The notes below the pieces were generated by a model. It ran no database searches and had not been told where the DNA came from. It was given only the letters and a program-made list of their open reading frames with translations. A DNA stretch of 64,000 bases. Source: Promethearchaeota archaeon (lineage in GTDB: Archaea > Asgardarchaeota > Lokiarchaeia > Sigyniarchaeales > SOKP01). Every line of letters begins with the position of its first letter. Position 1 is the stretch's first letter. The stretch is taken from assembly GCA_016840085.1 (NCBI GenBank), contig JAEOTA010000058.1, forward strand, positions 33,083-97,082, read 5' to 3'. Positions 45,986 to 55,115 of this stretch are shown here, in pieces. Made by a program: the position numbers and the translations under genes.

Positions 45986-47824
45986 ATGAAAATTTGGGAA
46001 AATGCATTTGAAATTTGGAAAAATTTTTGTCCATATTATAGAAGACGCTTATTATCTCGTGAAGATTTACTATCTTGGGCAACAGAAGCAAATTTCATTG
46101 ACAGATTTAGTCATAGACAAGAACATTTTAAAATCTTTATAACACTTCTTAATGAAATGGAAGTATTATGTCCCCTGACTAGAAATAGAGAACTGCTTGA
46201 TCCACGATTTTATGAGGAACCGGGAGTTATCCGTTTAGGTATAATTGATGAACCTCAAGATTTAGATTTATATCATCCAATTCAATTCATTGAAATTATT
46301 AATTGGTTAATTCAATCAAGGTACAGTTCTATACCATATTATAAAAACGCTGAGTACTTGGAATACTACAATCTAAGATACTTAGAAATCAAAACAATTG
46401 ACATGAAGAGAACAATTAAACAATTAGAGTATCATGGAATTGATACTTCTCAAAGTGAAAGAGCTCTTAAGGAGTATGAAGAACAATATAATTCAATTAA
46501 TAAAGATTATCCAAAAGGAAATGATTTAAGAAGATTATTAAAAATACGCTCACCTATGTGGAAATTAAACGAGGAGAAATTAAAAACATGGATTAAGATT
46601 GAATCATTAATTGCTCCAATTGGTTCGGAAATAGTGGCTCCCTTGAATGTAAATCTCGTTCCAACAAGAAAAGTTAGTGAGGATGATGTCTATGAATTTA
46701 ATAAAGCTTATAAAGACTGGAGAGACAATATCATGAAATATCATCAAAATTACATAAAATTCAAGGATATTAAGCTTATGGAAAAATGGACATATGATCT
46801 TTATAGAAGAATTTCTGATGATAAATCCCCAATTTCATCAAATTGGATTGATTTAATTGAAGTAGTTTCTCCGCATTTATGTAGTAGATTCAAAGGTAAG
46901 GTTTCATATTATCTCAACCTTCATTTCTTAAGAAGAAATATTATTAGGATTTATTGGGTTCTTAAGGGTAAAAATTTAGAATATCTGGGTTCTCCTCCTA
47001 GAAGGCCACATTTCTTTTATAAAGATAGTGAAGAGTTCATCTTATATCTACGTAGTATTTTGTTATTTTTTGGATTAAATCCATCTCACAGTTTTATATT
47101 GTATGTACCGGGTAAAACGGAAGAAGTAATATTACAAGAGTATGTTGAGAGAAGATGGTTAAAATTCCTTATTAAGAATATGAGGGGTGAAGATAAATCA
47201 TCTTTTTACAAGAGAGTCTGTGAGGATATCGGAGATAAAGAGTTTTTCTTTTTATTCGATTTTCATGATTTACGTAATTATAAAGAGAAAATTACTAAAT
47301 ATGGGGAAAATTGCGCTTTTTTTATTCCTGATTTTATTACAGAGAACTTCTCAGTAGAACAGGTATTTGATGCTTTTCTTTCTATAGTAATAAGTCTCGG
47401 CATCAATGTAAATGAAGTAAATAAGGAGAAAATACTAGAATCTTTAAAAAAAGAGAAGGAGAAATCTATTAAGATTATTAAAGAACTAGAAAGTAATTCT
47501 AGTCCAAGTATAGCTTCAGCAAAAGGATTTGAGAAAGTCTTGATAAAGTATCTTAGAGATAATTTTCCTAGGGAAGTTAATATGAAATTTCCATTTATTT
47601 TGCTAGATGAAAACGGTTACATAACTGAAAAAAATCAAAAAAGTAAACTAAAACAGGAATTGAAAAAAATCCTTGCGGGAAATCTAAAGACACATTTAAT
47701 AGAGTCTTTAGAAAACGATCCTAAACGAAAAGAGAACAAATTTCCTTTTGAAGTAAAGATTGAACCATTTATTAATAATATACTTCAAGTTATTAATATC
47801 GCATCATATTGGTCAAGTTTCTAA
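45986..47824 (+). CDS. TOPRIM-like protein of unknown, possibly defence, function
   Basis: A 612-aa soluble protein from the ATG at 45986, which has GGAAGAG 8 nt upstream; a TTG at 45956 is less likely. The first 340 residues are helical, basic and unrecognised. Residues about 365-470 fit a TOPRIM domain of OLD-like nucleases: a strand ILYVPGKTEEVIL, then FFLFDFHDLRN with two aspartates (D425, D428), and FIPDFITENFSVEQV, like the DxEExNF region of OLD TOPRIMs. The usual first Glu of VEG is Pro here, with E379 nearby, so activity is uncertain. The end is helical with a Pro-Phe-rich FPFEVKIEPFINNIL. The 115-aa possible nuclease is its partner. Defence is an inference from the fold and its neighbours. 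Confidence 0.6.
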   Translation: MKIWENAFEIWKNFCPYYRRRLLSREDLLSWATEANFIDRFSHRQEHFKIFITLLNEMEVLCPLTRNRELLDPRFYEEPGVIRLGIIDEPQDLDLYHPIQFIEIINWLIQSRYSSIPYYKNAEYLEYYNLRYLEIKTIDMKRTIKQLEYHGIDTSQSERALKEYEEQYNSINKDYPKGNDLRRLLKIRSPMWKLNEEKLKTWIKIESLIAPIGSEIVAPLNVNLVPTRKVSEDDVYEFNKAYKDWRDNIMKYHQNYIKFKDIKLMEKWTYDLYRRISDDKSPISSNWIDLIEVVSPHLCSRFKGKVSYYLNLHFLRRNIIRIYWVLKGKNLEYLGSPPRRPHFFYKDSEEFILYLRSILLFFGLNPSHSFILYVPGKTEEVILQEYVERRWLKFLIKNMRGEDKSSFYKRVCEDIGDKEFFFLFDFHDLRNYKEKITKYGENCAFFIPDFITENFSVEQVFDAFLSIVISLGINVNEVNKEKILESLKKEKEKSIKIIKELESNSSPSIASAKGFEKVLIKYLRDNFPREVNMKFPFILLDENGYITEKNQKSKLKQELKKILAGNLKTHLIESLENDPKRKENKFPFEVKIEPFINNILQVINIASYWSSF

Positions 47825-48265
47825 TCTCAATACACATGAGATAATAGTCCATAGCAAATACCAATTTCCGTTGCGGAGTATTTCCTTAACAGCTTCACTC
47901 ATAGGTTTCAATATAAACTTTCCTTCAATTATTTCAAACATCATGGTTTCTTTCGCCATCCACTCTAAATCTACAATCTGTTCATATGTAATCTCAGGAT
48001 CAATCATACTCATAATCTCATGCAAACCAGAAGGTCCTTCTCCATAATATCCCCATGTTATACCAGACAACCATAATTGTGCGTTTTCACCAATAAACAT
48101 AGTGTATTGATGATATAAATCATGGTTTATCATCCATTCCCTCTCAGCATAATAAAGAATGAGATATTTAATCTCCCCTAACTCTTTGTAATGTTTTTTA
48201 AAGAAATCTATTGAAGCATCTGTGCCTATATCTTTATCCTCCTTTATGACTTTCACATTTTTCAA
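47813..48265 (-). CDS. Hypothetical protein
   Basis: A 150-aa acidic soluble protein with several Trp and Tyr residues and no motif that I know: DASIDFFKKHYKELGEIKYLILYYAEREWMINHDLYHQY, then LWLSGITWGYYGEGPSGLHEIMSMI. It overlaps the end of the TOPRIM-like gene tail-to-tail by 12 nt, which is unusual and suggests a tightly packed accessory locus. Composition supports coding. Function unknown. Confidence 0.55.
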   Translation of the reverse strand: MKNVKVIKEDKDIGTDASIDFFKKHYKELGEIKYLILYYAEREWMINHDLYHQYTMFIGENAQLWLSGITWGYYGEGPSGLHEIMSMIDPEITYEQIVDLEWMAKETMMFEIIEGKFILKPMSEAVKEILRNGNWYLLWTIISCVLRLET

Positions 48266-48642
48266 CCTTATGATGTTTTAGTAGTATACCTTGTTCTGTA
48301 TTTATAAATAAAAAATCCTAAGATTTTTTGAACTAATCTTTAAATTTAAGAGAATCAATTACAATATTAATTAAAAATGTCCAAGTTTACAGGCAAGAGT
48401 AAATGAGTGCTATATTCCCTGAGTCAATGGAGGGATTAGTGGAATTAATAATTTATCATTATGACAAGAGCGGATATAGAAAAGACTTATTTACTTGATG
48501 ATATCTTTTTTTTACTTAAAAGTATAATATATTTGTATGAAAGATGGAAAATAATTTATTCAAGAGTTTGAAAAACTCAATGAAGAAACTAAACAAATGA
48601 TAAACAAATACGATAATACCATATATGAAGACATGATTACGC
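48266..48642. other. Intergenic region with possible tiny ORF remnants
   Basis: AT-rich. On the plus strand at 48537 a short frame MKDGK is followed by a stop and, in the same frame, FIQEFEKLNEETKQMINKYD and further residues to about 48649, which looks like a broken small gene. Another frame of 31 codons at 48403-48498 is not convincing. Nothing else seen. Confidence 0.3.
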
Positions 48643-49632
48643 TTAACTAATGTTATAATCTTCATTGTAAATTAGTATTTCTTTATAAAGGTTAGATCTT
48701 TTAAAATGAGTTAGTTCATAAGAATTTCTTAATTTTGTCTCTAATTCTTTGCAAAAATAGAAAAAATCATTATTATTATTTAATATTTTAGTTATTTTTT
48801 TATCATTAGAACCTTTTAATTCAAGACCCAACATTTTTAAAACACTTATGAACGCTAATATTATTATAGTATCATGTCCACTTACACATTGGTATGGATC
48901 AATGTCTTTTTCTCTTAAATCTTTTACAAACTGAAAGATTTTAATTAATCTATTTTTAGTAGATCCTTCCAATGTATTTAAAATTTTTAAAAAGCGATTT
49001 TTTATTTTAGAATTTTCGATATATACTTCATTATTTTTAACATCAACAGTAATGAAATCCCTAATCTTCCCTAATTTATTCTTTATAATCTTATAAATTC
49101 TTAATTTCACATATAAATCTTGAGTCTCTTTACTAATTCCTTCTATAATTATTTTATATAATCCTAGCAACCAGATACCGAAGTCCATCGATATTTGAAG
49201 GCAATAATTTCTAATCTCATCAATTTTTTGAAGAGTATTAGATAATTTTTTCCGTTTATAAAAAGAGTTTATAAATTTTTTAAATGCGCCTGAAGATATT
49301 ATCTGAGTTTCTATGTCATGTTTATCTGTAAGAAATAGATTTTGTCTTTTTCTAATAATATTACAACAATGGTCAAAATCTGCATCAATTATCCCTATAA
49401 TTTTTTTTCTTTGATTAAAAGTACATCTTTTAAATGTATAATCAATAATTTCTATAACTTTACCCTTACCTCCTTGATTTCGCGCATATCTTAAAGCTGG
49501 ACTAGTTATTGTAAATCTGGTTCCTGTTATATTAAAAAGGTTTTCATAAACAGTTATATCATCAAGTCCCTCAACTATTATCGCTGGTTTTTTTAGCATT
49601 AAAAGTTCATTTATAAAACTATCCATATTCAT
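48643..49632 (-). CDS. DUF4435-like TOPRIM protein of the GTPase-HEPN-ATPase operon
   Basis: A 329-aa protein with a TOPRIM core near the start: strand AIIVEGLDDITVY holding the catalytic-type Glu (E21), then IIGIIDADFDH with the Asp pair (D83, D85) and LTDKHDIETQI. These are the marks of DUF4435-like nucleases, the effector partner (AriB) of the AriA ABC ATPase in PARIS and relatives of OLD nucleases. The C-terminal 200 residues are helical and unknown. Its start is 1 nt after the stop of the 732-aa ATPase fusion (TGATATG), so translation is coupled. By analogy it would be a DNA or RNA nuclease held in check by the ATPase; that is inference. Confidence 0.8.
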   Translation of the reverse strand: MNMDSFINELLMLKKPAIIVEGLDDITVYENLFNITGTRFTITSPALRYARNQGGKGKVIEIIDYTFKRCTFNQRKKIIGIIDADFDHCCNIIRKRQNLFLTDKHDIETQIISSGAFKKFINSFYKRKKLSNTLQKIDEIRNYCLQISMDFGIWLLGLYKIIIEGISKETQDLYVKLRIYKIIKNKLGKIRDFITVDVKNNEVYIENSKIKNRFLKILNTLEGSTKNRLIKIFQFVKDLREKDIDPYQCVSGHDTIIILAFISVLKMLGLELKGSNDKKITKILNNNNDFFYFCKELETKLRNSYELTHFKRSNLYKEILIYNEDYNIS

Positions 49633-49633
49633 A

Positions 49634-51832
49634 TCAAAACACCGTATTTAAGTCAAAAGTACTTTCCCATTTGTCATTTATAATCTGTGGAGAATGGGTT
49701 GCAATTAAATAAGTTAAATTGGTTAGTTCTTTGATTTTTGAATTTTTAATTTTGAAGAGATTATTTATAAATGCTATTTGCCATTCTACATGTAATGATA
49801 TCTCTGGTTCATCTATTAAGATAAGAGATTCATTTTGAATTTTAAAAATGCAATCAAAAAATATTATAAATAAATTTTTCTCTCCGGATGATAATTCATT
49901 TAGAGAAATAATATCTTTATTATTTTTTACAATCTTAAAATTATGATTGTAATCAATTAATATTTTCTTATCGTAGAATAAATTATTTAAAATTGAAAGA
50001 AATAAATCTATATGATTTGTCTTATTATAAAAATATTGTTTAAATTCTTTTTCTTTATATAAAATATAATTATTTGTAATTTCTTTTCTAATTTCATCTA
50101 AAGTACTATCTGAAAACTTTTCTAAGAATAAACTATATTGATCTATAAATTTATACAGATAATCAACAGATACTTCAATCTTTAAAGCTGGAATGTAGTA
50201 AGAATTAAAGTTTCCAATAATCCAGTAGAGCTCTTCTAGAAAAACCAAATTATTCAACAATTCTTCATATCTTTCAAAAAAATTCACTCTAACATTTTCT
50301 AATTTAGTACTAATAGCCCAATCTTCAGAAGTATTATAAGTTGTATAAATGTTAAAAATAAATTTGAAATAATCATCTTCTTTTCTCTTGAAAGAAGCAG
50401 TTTTCGTAATTAAATAATTTGAGTTAATCTTAAAAATAATGTTGTCTACATCATTTATAATCTGAATATGACATTCTCTGTTAGTATTAAAGATTTTAAA
50501 ACTCATTTTTATTTCCTTAAAAGCAAATCTTAATATTTGAGCAATTCTTCCTTGAGAAAAAAGCGAAACAATTTCTAAGATGGTAGTTTTTCCAGATCCA
50601 TTTGGACCAAAAATAATTAATAAGTTTTTATCCAAATCAAATTTTAAATTGTAATTATATTTTCCGAATAATTTCTTAATTTCAAATTCCACCAAAATAA
50701 ATTTTTGAGGAATTAACTTCTGTATCTCACTGATCTCATTAAAATTTACATTATATTTCGAGATTGGTTTTCCTAAAATTATTGGAACTTCTTTCATTAT
50801 AAATTTTTCATAAAACCATTTAATTGTCTGTACAAATAGTAATATCATAGATTTTATTATCTCTTCAGATTCTTCTCCATTATTTCTATGGATAATATTA
50901 TTTCTAACTATTTTTATAGAATTAATATTATTATAGAGATAATCTGGTAAAACTCTAATCTCGTGTAATTTTTTAAGTTTAGAAAAGCTAGTGATATTCT
51001 TTGCTTCTTCAAAATAAGTAGTGTAAATATAAGTAATAATTCTTTCAATTAATTCCCACATCAAGCTAATACTTAAGTTAAATTGGTGATTTTGAATAGA
51101 AACACCCAATTTTTTAACATCATATACAGAAATTATTTTCAATAATTTCCAATTTATAGTATTAAGAAGGTTTGATATTTGAGGTATATCAATCATTGAT
51201 TCAGTTTTACCAGACGATACTTTAACTTTATCAAACAGCTTTTTAGATTTATCAGATGATATTTCAATTTTCTCAGATTGTATTTCAATCTTATCATAAC
51301 TTAAATATTTTTCTCTTTCTATAATTGCAGAAAGAAGTTTTTGAAATGCCTCTTCTACATTTACCCCAGTTTTTGCTGAAATTAGTATTATATCTAGTAA
51401 ATTAAAAGATTTTATAATTTTCTCGCGTTGTTCATTTTTGATTTCATGCCGTTTTTCAATTAAATCTGCTTTAGTTCCTACTAATAAAATGGGTAGATTT
51501 GTATCATAGTTACGTAACATTTTTTCATACTTTAATAGAGTAAACAATAAATCATTATAATTTATAGTTGATTGAGAAAGATCAATTAAAATCATCGCTC
51601 CTTTCGCATCTTGAATAGTATGTTCATAAAAAGATTGAAACTTTTCAGCTCCACCAATTTCCCAAATTAAGAGTATGTTTAAAATATTGTCATATATAAC
51701 TTTTTTGATGTGAAAGTTTACTCCAATCGTTTTTATTGTTCTAGGTTGATATTGACCATTAAGATATCTATTTATGAATGCCGTTTTACCTGTACCTTCC
51801 TCACCAACTATTACAATTTTAAATTTATTCAT
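49634..51832 (-). CDS. Ras-like GTPase - HEPN-like - ABC ATPase fusion protein
   Basis: 732-aa three-domain protein. Residues 1-172 are a Ras/Rab-type GTPase: G1 GEEGTGKT (10-17), T35 before IGVNF, G3 region WEIGGAE (57-63), G4 TKAD (120-123), G5 SAK (152-154). The G3 Asp is Glu (E58) and the Gln of WDTAGQE is Ala (A62), so hydrolysis may be slow or need help. A Lys/Ser-rich linker follows. Residues about 225-345 look like a HEPN/DUF4145 domain with R310-NNII-H315, the R-x4-H RNase motif. Residues 375-732 are an OLD/RecF-type ATPase: Walker A GPNGSGKTT (409-417), signature LSSGEK (647-652), Walker B LILIDEPE (670-677), H713. It overlaps the upstream gene by 4 nt. Likely a nucleotide-switched sensor. 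Confidence 0.88.
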   Translation of the reverse strand: MNKFKIVIVGEEGTGKTAFINRYLNGQYQPRTIKTIGVNFHIKKVIYDNILNILLIWEIGGAEKFQSFYEHTIQDAKGAMILIDLSQSTINYNDLLFTLLKYEKMLRNYDTNLPILLVGTKADLIEKRHEIKNEQREKIIKSFNLLDIILISAKTGVNVEEAFQKLLSAIIEREKYLSYDKIEIQSEKIEISSDKSKKLFDKVKVSSGKTESMIDIPQISNLLNTINWKLLKIISVYDVKKLGVSIQNHQFNLSISLMWELIERIITYIYTTYFEEAKNITSFSKLKKLHEIRVLPDYLYNNINSIKIVRNNIIHRNNGEESEEIIKSMILLFVQTIKWFYEKFIMKEVPIILGKPISKYNVNFNEISEIQKLIPQKFILVEFEIKKLFGKYNYNLKFDLDKNLLIIFGPNGSGKTTILEIVSLFSQGRIAQILRFAFKEIKMSFKIFNTNRECHIQIINDVDNIIFKINSNYLITKTASFKRKEDDYFKFIFNIYTTYNTSEDWAISTKLENVRVNFFERYEELLNNLVFLEELYWIIGNFNSYYIPALKIEVSVDYLYKFIDQYSLFLEKFSDSTLDEIRKEITNNYILYKEKEFKQYFYNKTNHIDLFLSILNNLFYDKKILIDYNHNFKIVKNNKDIISLNELSSGEKNLFIIFFDCIFKIQNESLILIDEPEISLHVEWQIAFINNLFKIKNSKIKELTNLTYLIATHSPQIINDKWESTFDLNTVF

Positions 51833-53397
51833 TTATTAATTTCTACCATAGTAATTTTATTTATTTTAAAATGAATCTTACTAATATCTTTTTTGATCTC
51901 TCTTTCTTTTCCTGTCTGCTCCTCTATCCATTTTTCTATTTCCGGATGACTAAACTTTAAATTAAACTTAGGATAATCAATTGGTTTATTATAGAACTCT
52001 ATTTCATATCGAATATTATTATATATGAATGTACATTTTATTGGTCTTAGATATCGTATAATATCTTCTGGATATTTTTGCTCATTAGAAGGAATCTCAT
52101 CAAAAGCACTAAAAAAAATCAAGGGGGGATCAAAGAACGTGATGATATATTCTCCTTTATTCTTAGAAAGAATCGCGCGCAATTTATGATGTTTGCACTT
52201 ATCTATTACTTCAGCATCCAAATCGGTTCCTATTAACTTTAGCAATAAATCATCTAATGACTTTATTTTTTGAATTAATTTTGATTCATCCAATTTGGTA
52301 GGAATGTCTGGTTCCCATTCCAATATATTTGGAACCTCTACGGTCTCTTCTTTTTTAATTAAATGCCCCGAATCAAAAAAGAAAAATTCATCAATAAATC
52401 CTAAAAACTCTAAGATCTTTCGATACAGAAACGGTCTGAACTTCACTATAACGTCAATGGGATTTTTTCCTCTTTTTAGTTGAATCTCTGCTATATTAAG
52501 ACCATAATGAAACCTATCAATTCGGATGTCATACATGTCTTTTATCAATTCTTTGTTAGGCTTATAAGGGATCTTTTCTTCCTCAAACATTCTATATATG
52601 CGGAATTTTACTGGAGAAAATTTGAGAATTTCTGGTGATAAACTATTTTTAAGTAATCCTTTGTAGTTTCCTTTATAATTAGGATGATCAATTAACACAT
52701 CTTTTATTTCATCTATATTATCAATAAAATCGTCAGCACATTGACTTAAGGCATCAATATAGTCCTCAAATTTCTCTTTTCTAATGATATATAACTTTTT
52801 TTTATTTTTTTTGTCCCAATATCTTGAGGCAATATGTTCTAATACGTTCCACGCAATCGTACCGCTTATTTCTATCAATGGTTCTTTATAGGATGTGATA
52901 TATTCCATTATGATTGAATATAATGAATCGGATATGAGATTTTTAGATATTTCTTTAAATAAATTCCCAGCTATTTTATTAAAGGAGTAAACTCCCAACC
53001 TCCCGTGAAGATAATTCCTTTTTTTTTTTAAATCTGGTTCTTCAAATGGTTTAATTGAGGCCTCAACAAGCGATAAATTACCTTCCTCATGCTTAAAGTG
53101 ATAAAACTCTTCTAAATATAAAGGATTTAAAATAAGGATTATTAACATCGAGATTGCTTTCTTTGCAAGATTCTCTAATTCTTCTCTGTCTATTGGATTT
53201 TCATGCTGTATTAATAAAAAAGAAAAAGAATCTGGATTAAAGTCAATATAAGTTAGATTGGATTCAATTTCATCTCTCATGTTATCAGAGTTAGGAACTA
53301 TGCAAATATTATCATTAATAATTACAGGATAATATAATTCCAAGCATGAAATTCTAAAAAGATAATTATGTGCTTTCATTTTAAAACAAGTTCTCAT
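51829..53397 (-). CDS. HEPN-like protein upstream of the GTPase-ATPase fusion
   Basis: A 522-aa soluble protein, first gene of the operon. The N-terminal 120 residues are strand-rich (YLFRISCLELYYPVIINDNICIVPN), the middle is helical, and near residue 285 it reads LIKDMYDIRIDRFHYGL, with R292 and H297 spaced R-x4-H as in HEPN RNases such as ApeA. A helical stretch precedes it (ISGTIAWNVLEHIASRYWD). The C-terminal 150 residues are strand-rich with FEIPSNE-like turns. Family unknown, though ApeA-like HEPN proteins have a similar order. Its stop overlaps the ATPase fusion start by 4 nt (ATGA). AT-rich sequence with ATATTAAATATT lies directly upstream and could be the operon promoter. Confidence 0.65.
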   Translation of the reverse strand: MRTCFKMKAHNYLFRISCLELYYPVIINDNICIVPNSDNMRDEIESNLTYIDFNPDSFSFLLIQHENPIDREELENLAKKAISMLIILILNPLYLEEFYHFKHEEGNLSLVEASIKPFEEPDLKKKRNYLHGRLGVYSFNKIAGNLFKEISKNLISDSLYSIIMEYITSYKEPLIEISGTIAWNVLEHIASRYWDKKNKKKLYIIRKEKFEDYIDALSQCADDFIDNIDEIKDVLIDHPNYKGNYKGLLKNSLSPEILKFSPVKFRIYRMFEEEKIPYKPNKELIKDMYDIRIDRFHYGLNIAEIQLKRGKNPIDVIVKFRPFLYRKILEFLGFIDEFFFFDSGHLIKKEETVEVPNILEWEPDIPTKLDESKLIQKIKSLDDLLLKLIGTDLDAEVIDKCKHHKLRAILSKNKGEYIITFFDPPLIFFSAFDEIPSNEQKYPEDIIRYLRPIKCTFIYNNIRYEIEFYNKPIDYPKFNLKFSHPEIEKWIEEQTGKEREIKKDISKIHFKINKITMVEINK

Positions 53398-54372
53398 ATT
53401 TTTGTCTTAATTAAAATATAAAATATTTAATATTATAAACATGATCAATGGGGATTCATGGTATTAATATTCATGAAATTATAGATCTAATTTCAGAGGA
53501 TCCAACCCTCCTGAGTACGGGGAATAATATTATCTAGTTATATATAAAGAGTTTAACGACACAAACAAATATTTGGTAATGTTTATGAATTTCCCGACTG
53601 GCTCACTAATTGGAAAGGAAGTACTTAAAGACTATTCTGGTCTCTTTAGAGACGGAATTTATGGATATGAATTATCAATTTTAATAGATATTACCGCTAC
53701 ATTTTTCATTATATTTGTTTATATATATAATAGACAGATAAAGAATAATTATTAAAATTGCTAATGGGCTGTCTGTAGGAATAATTATAGTGTGAGTTAT
53801 CCATTCAATCTGCCTTGTTTTCTCAGGAATCATGTCTTTTTTGTGGGTGTATCTTAAAGGCAAATATCTACGAAAACTACTTCTTATAAGTGTCTTGCTC
53901 TTATTCTCCACCAGATTCTTATTTTCCAGCCTATCTGTTAATTTCATTACATACTTTATCTCTTGGTAAATATGAATTTAGTATATATTATATTGTTTTA
54001 AAAAAAAACTTATAAATAACTGATATATGCTTTTTGAATACATAACCCTAATAATTAGATTAATTATAGAGAAATTTTGAGTACTGAATTAGTTCAGTTT
54101 TTTTTTTCGATTACATCACTATCTGAAGAAAAGACTATTGCGACAGATAATACTTCATTAGGATCATTGCCTAATTGTTTGGAGGGCATTGCATCCAAAA
54201 ACATCAAAAAGATATCATTTGAACTCATAAAAATTCAACTCTATACTCATCTTTTAAATTAAGGATGTTTCCTACCTTATAAAATTGTGGACTTCATTCA
54301 CAAAAGTAAACAGAAAAAACTGAAAATAAACTATTGCCACGAAAATTAACTTAATTATCTGAGAAAATTGTT
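53398..54372. other. Mostly non-coding region upstream of the HEPN operon
   Basis: Nearly 1 kb with no convincing gene. It contains the operon promoter region (53398-53450), a 29-codon plus-strand frame near 53447 (MGIHGINIHEIIDL), a 60-codon frame at 53573-53755 and a better minus-strand frame at 53681-53947, listed separately. Some of these look like fragments of decayed genes. No tRNA or repeat array seen. Confidence 0.45.
53681..53947 (-). CDS. Doubtful small protein with one membrane segment
   Basis: 88-codon frame: a basic N-terminal part (SKTLIRSSFRRYLPLRYTHKKD), then a hydrophobic segment (LAILIIILYLSIIYI) and a short tail. It has a plausible charge pattern for a small membrane protein but no family resemblance, and an overlapping plus-strand frame competes with it. 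Could be a fragment. Kept only because of its length and composition. Confidence 0.3.
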   Translation of the reverse strand: MKLTDRLENKNLVENKSKTLIRSSFRRYLPLRYTHKKDMIPEKTRQIEWITHTIIIPTDSPLAILIIILYLSIIYINKYNEKCSGNIY

Positions 54373-54873
54373 TTAAAAGAAATAATCAATTTTTAACTGC
54401 TTACTTTTTGAGAATTTCGACTTCTCACTAATGTTTCTTAAACTTTTTTGTAAGATTCTATTAATATATCGTTTAGAAGAGTATGATTTTTTTCTTTTTA
54501 TTTCTCTTATAGTATTTTTTAAAATAGTTTCTGGAGTTAAAGTCTCTAGTATGAAAATATAGTACAATTCTTTCCAACTTATTTGAAAATTCCTACATTC
54601 GCCAAGGTTTTCTAATAGATTCGAGAAAATCTTTAAGAAAAAGTAAATGGCTAATAAATTATTATTATTAAATTCTTCATTTATATTCATTTTAAGATTT
54701 TGAAAATACTCCTTCTCTTCTTTAATTAAACGCAATATCGAATTTCTATCTAATCGCTTATAATTCTTTATTTGCGTTTTCAAAAAGTCAAATTGCTCAT
54801 ATAAGTCCTTTAAATGGTTATTCTTCTCTATAATATGCATTTTTCTTAAAATCATAGAATAAAGGTTAATCAT
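54373..54873 (-). CDS. Hypothetical helical basic protein
   Basis: A 166-aa, Lys/Leu/Asn-rich protein predicted to be almost entirely helical (LKDLYEQFDFLKTQIKNYKRL, LLAIYFFLKIFSNLLENLG), with a very basic C-terminus (REIKRKKSYSSKRYINRILQKSLRN) that could bind nucleic acid. The start at 54873 is ATG. It diverges from the zinc-finger operon starting at 55116. No family recognised. Possibly a regulator of the neighbouring operon, which is inference. Confidence 0.55.
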   Translation of the reverse strand: MINLYSMILRKMHIIEKNNHLKDLYEQFDFLKTQIKNYKRLDRNSILRLIKEEKEYFQNLKMNINEEFNNNNLLAIYFFLKIFSNLLENLGECRNFQISWKELYYIFILETLTPETILKNTIREIKRKKSYSSKRYINRILQKSLRNISEKSKFSKSKQLKIDYFF

Positions 54874-55115
54874 TCTATGATAACTAATAAAAAATCCTTT
54901 ATTATTAATAGAATATTATTAAGACCAAGAAATCTAAAATTACACCATTTATTCAAATTTCGACAAAATTTACTGGGTTATTATTACCTTAAAAAATATC
55001 TAATAGCAAAGATTTAAAAGAGTGTGTAAACATACTTTTTATATTGCAAACACGAAGATCTATGTTCGCAAATAAAAATTTATGTAAAACAACTTTTATT
55101 AAGGTGGTCACTATA

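Noticed and set aside
48403..48498. 31-codon plus-strand ORF (MSAIFPESMEGLVELII)
   Set aside because: Too short, no ribosome binding sequence, no family resemblance and no operon context.
48537..48652. Possible small gene MKDGK-stop-FIQEFEKLNEETKQ in one frame, suggesting stop-codon readthrough
   Set aside because: The stop is TAA, for which no recoding is known in archaea; more likely a decayed small gene or chance in AT-rich DNA.
53573..53755. 60-codon plus-strand ORF (MVMFMNFPTGSLIGKEVLKDYSGLF)
   Set aside because: Overlaps another frame and has no family resemblance; could be a gene fragment but not supportable.
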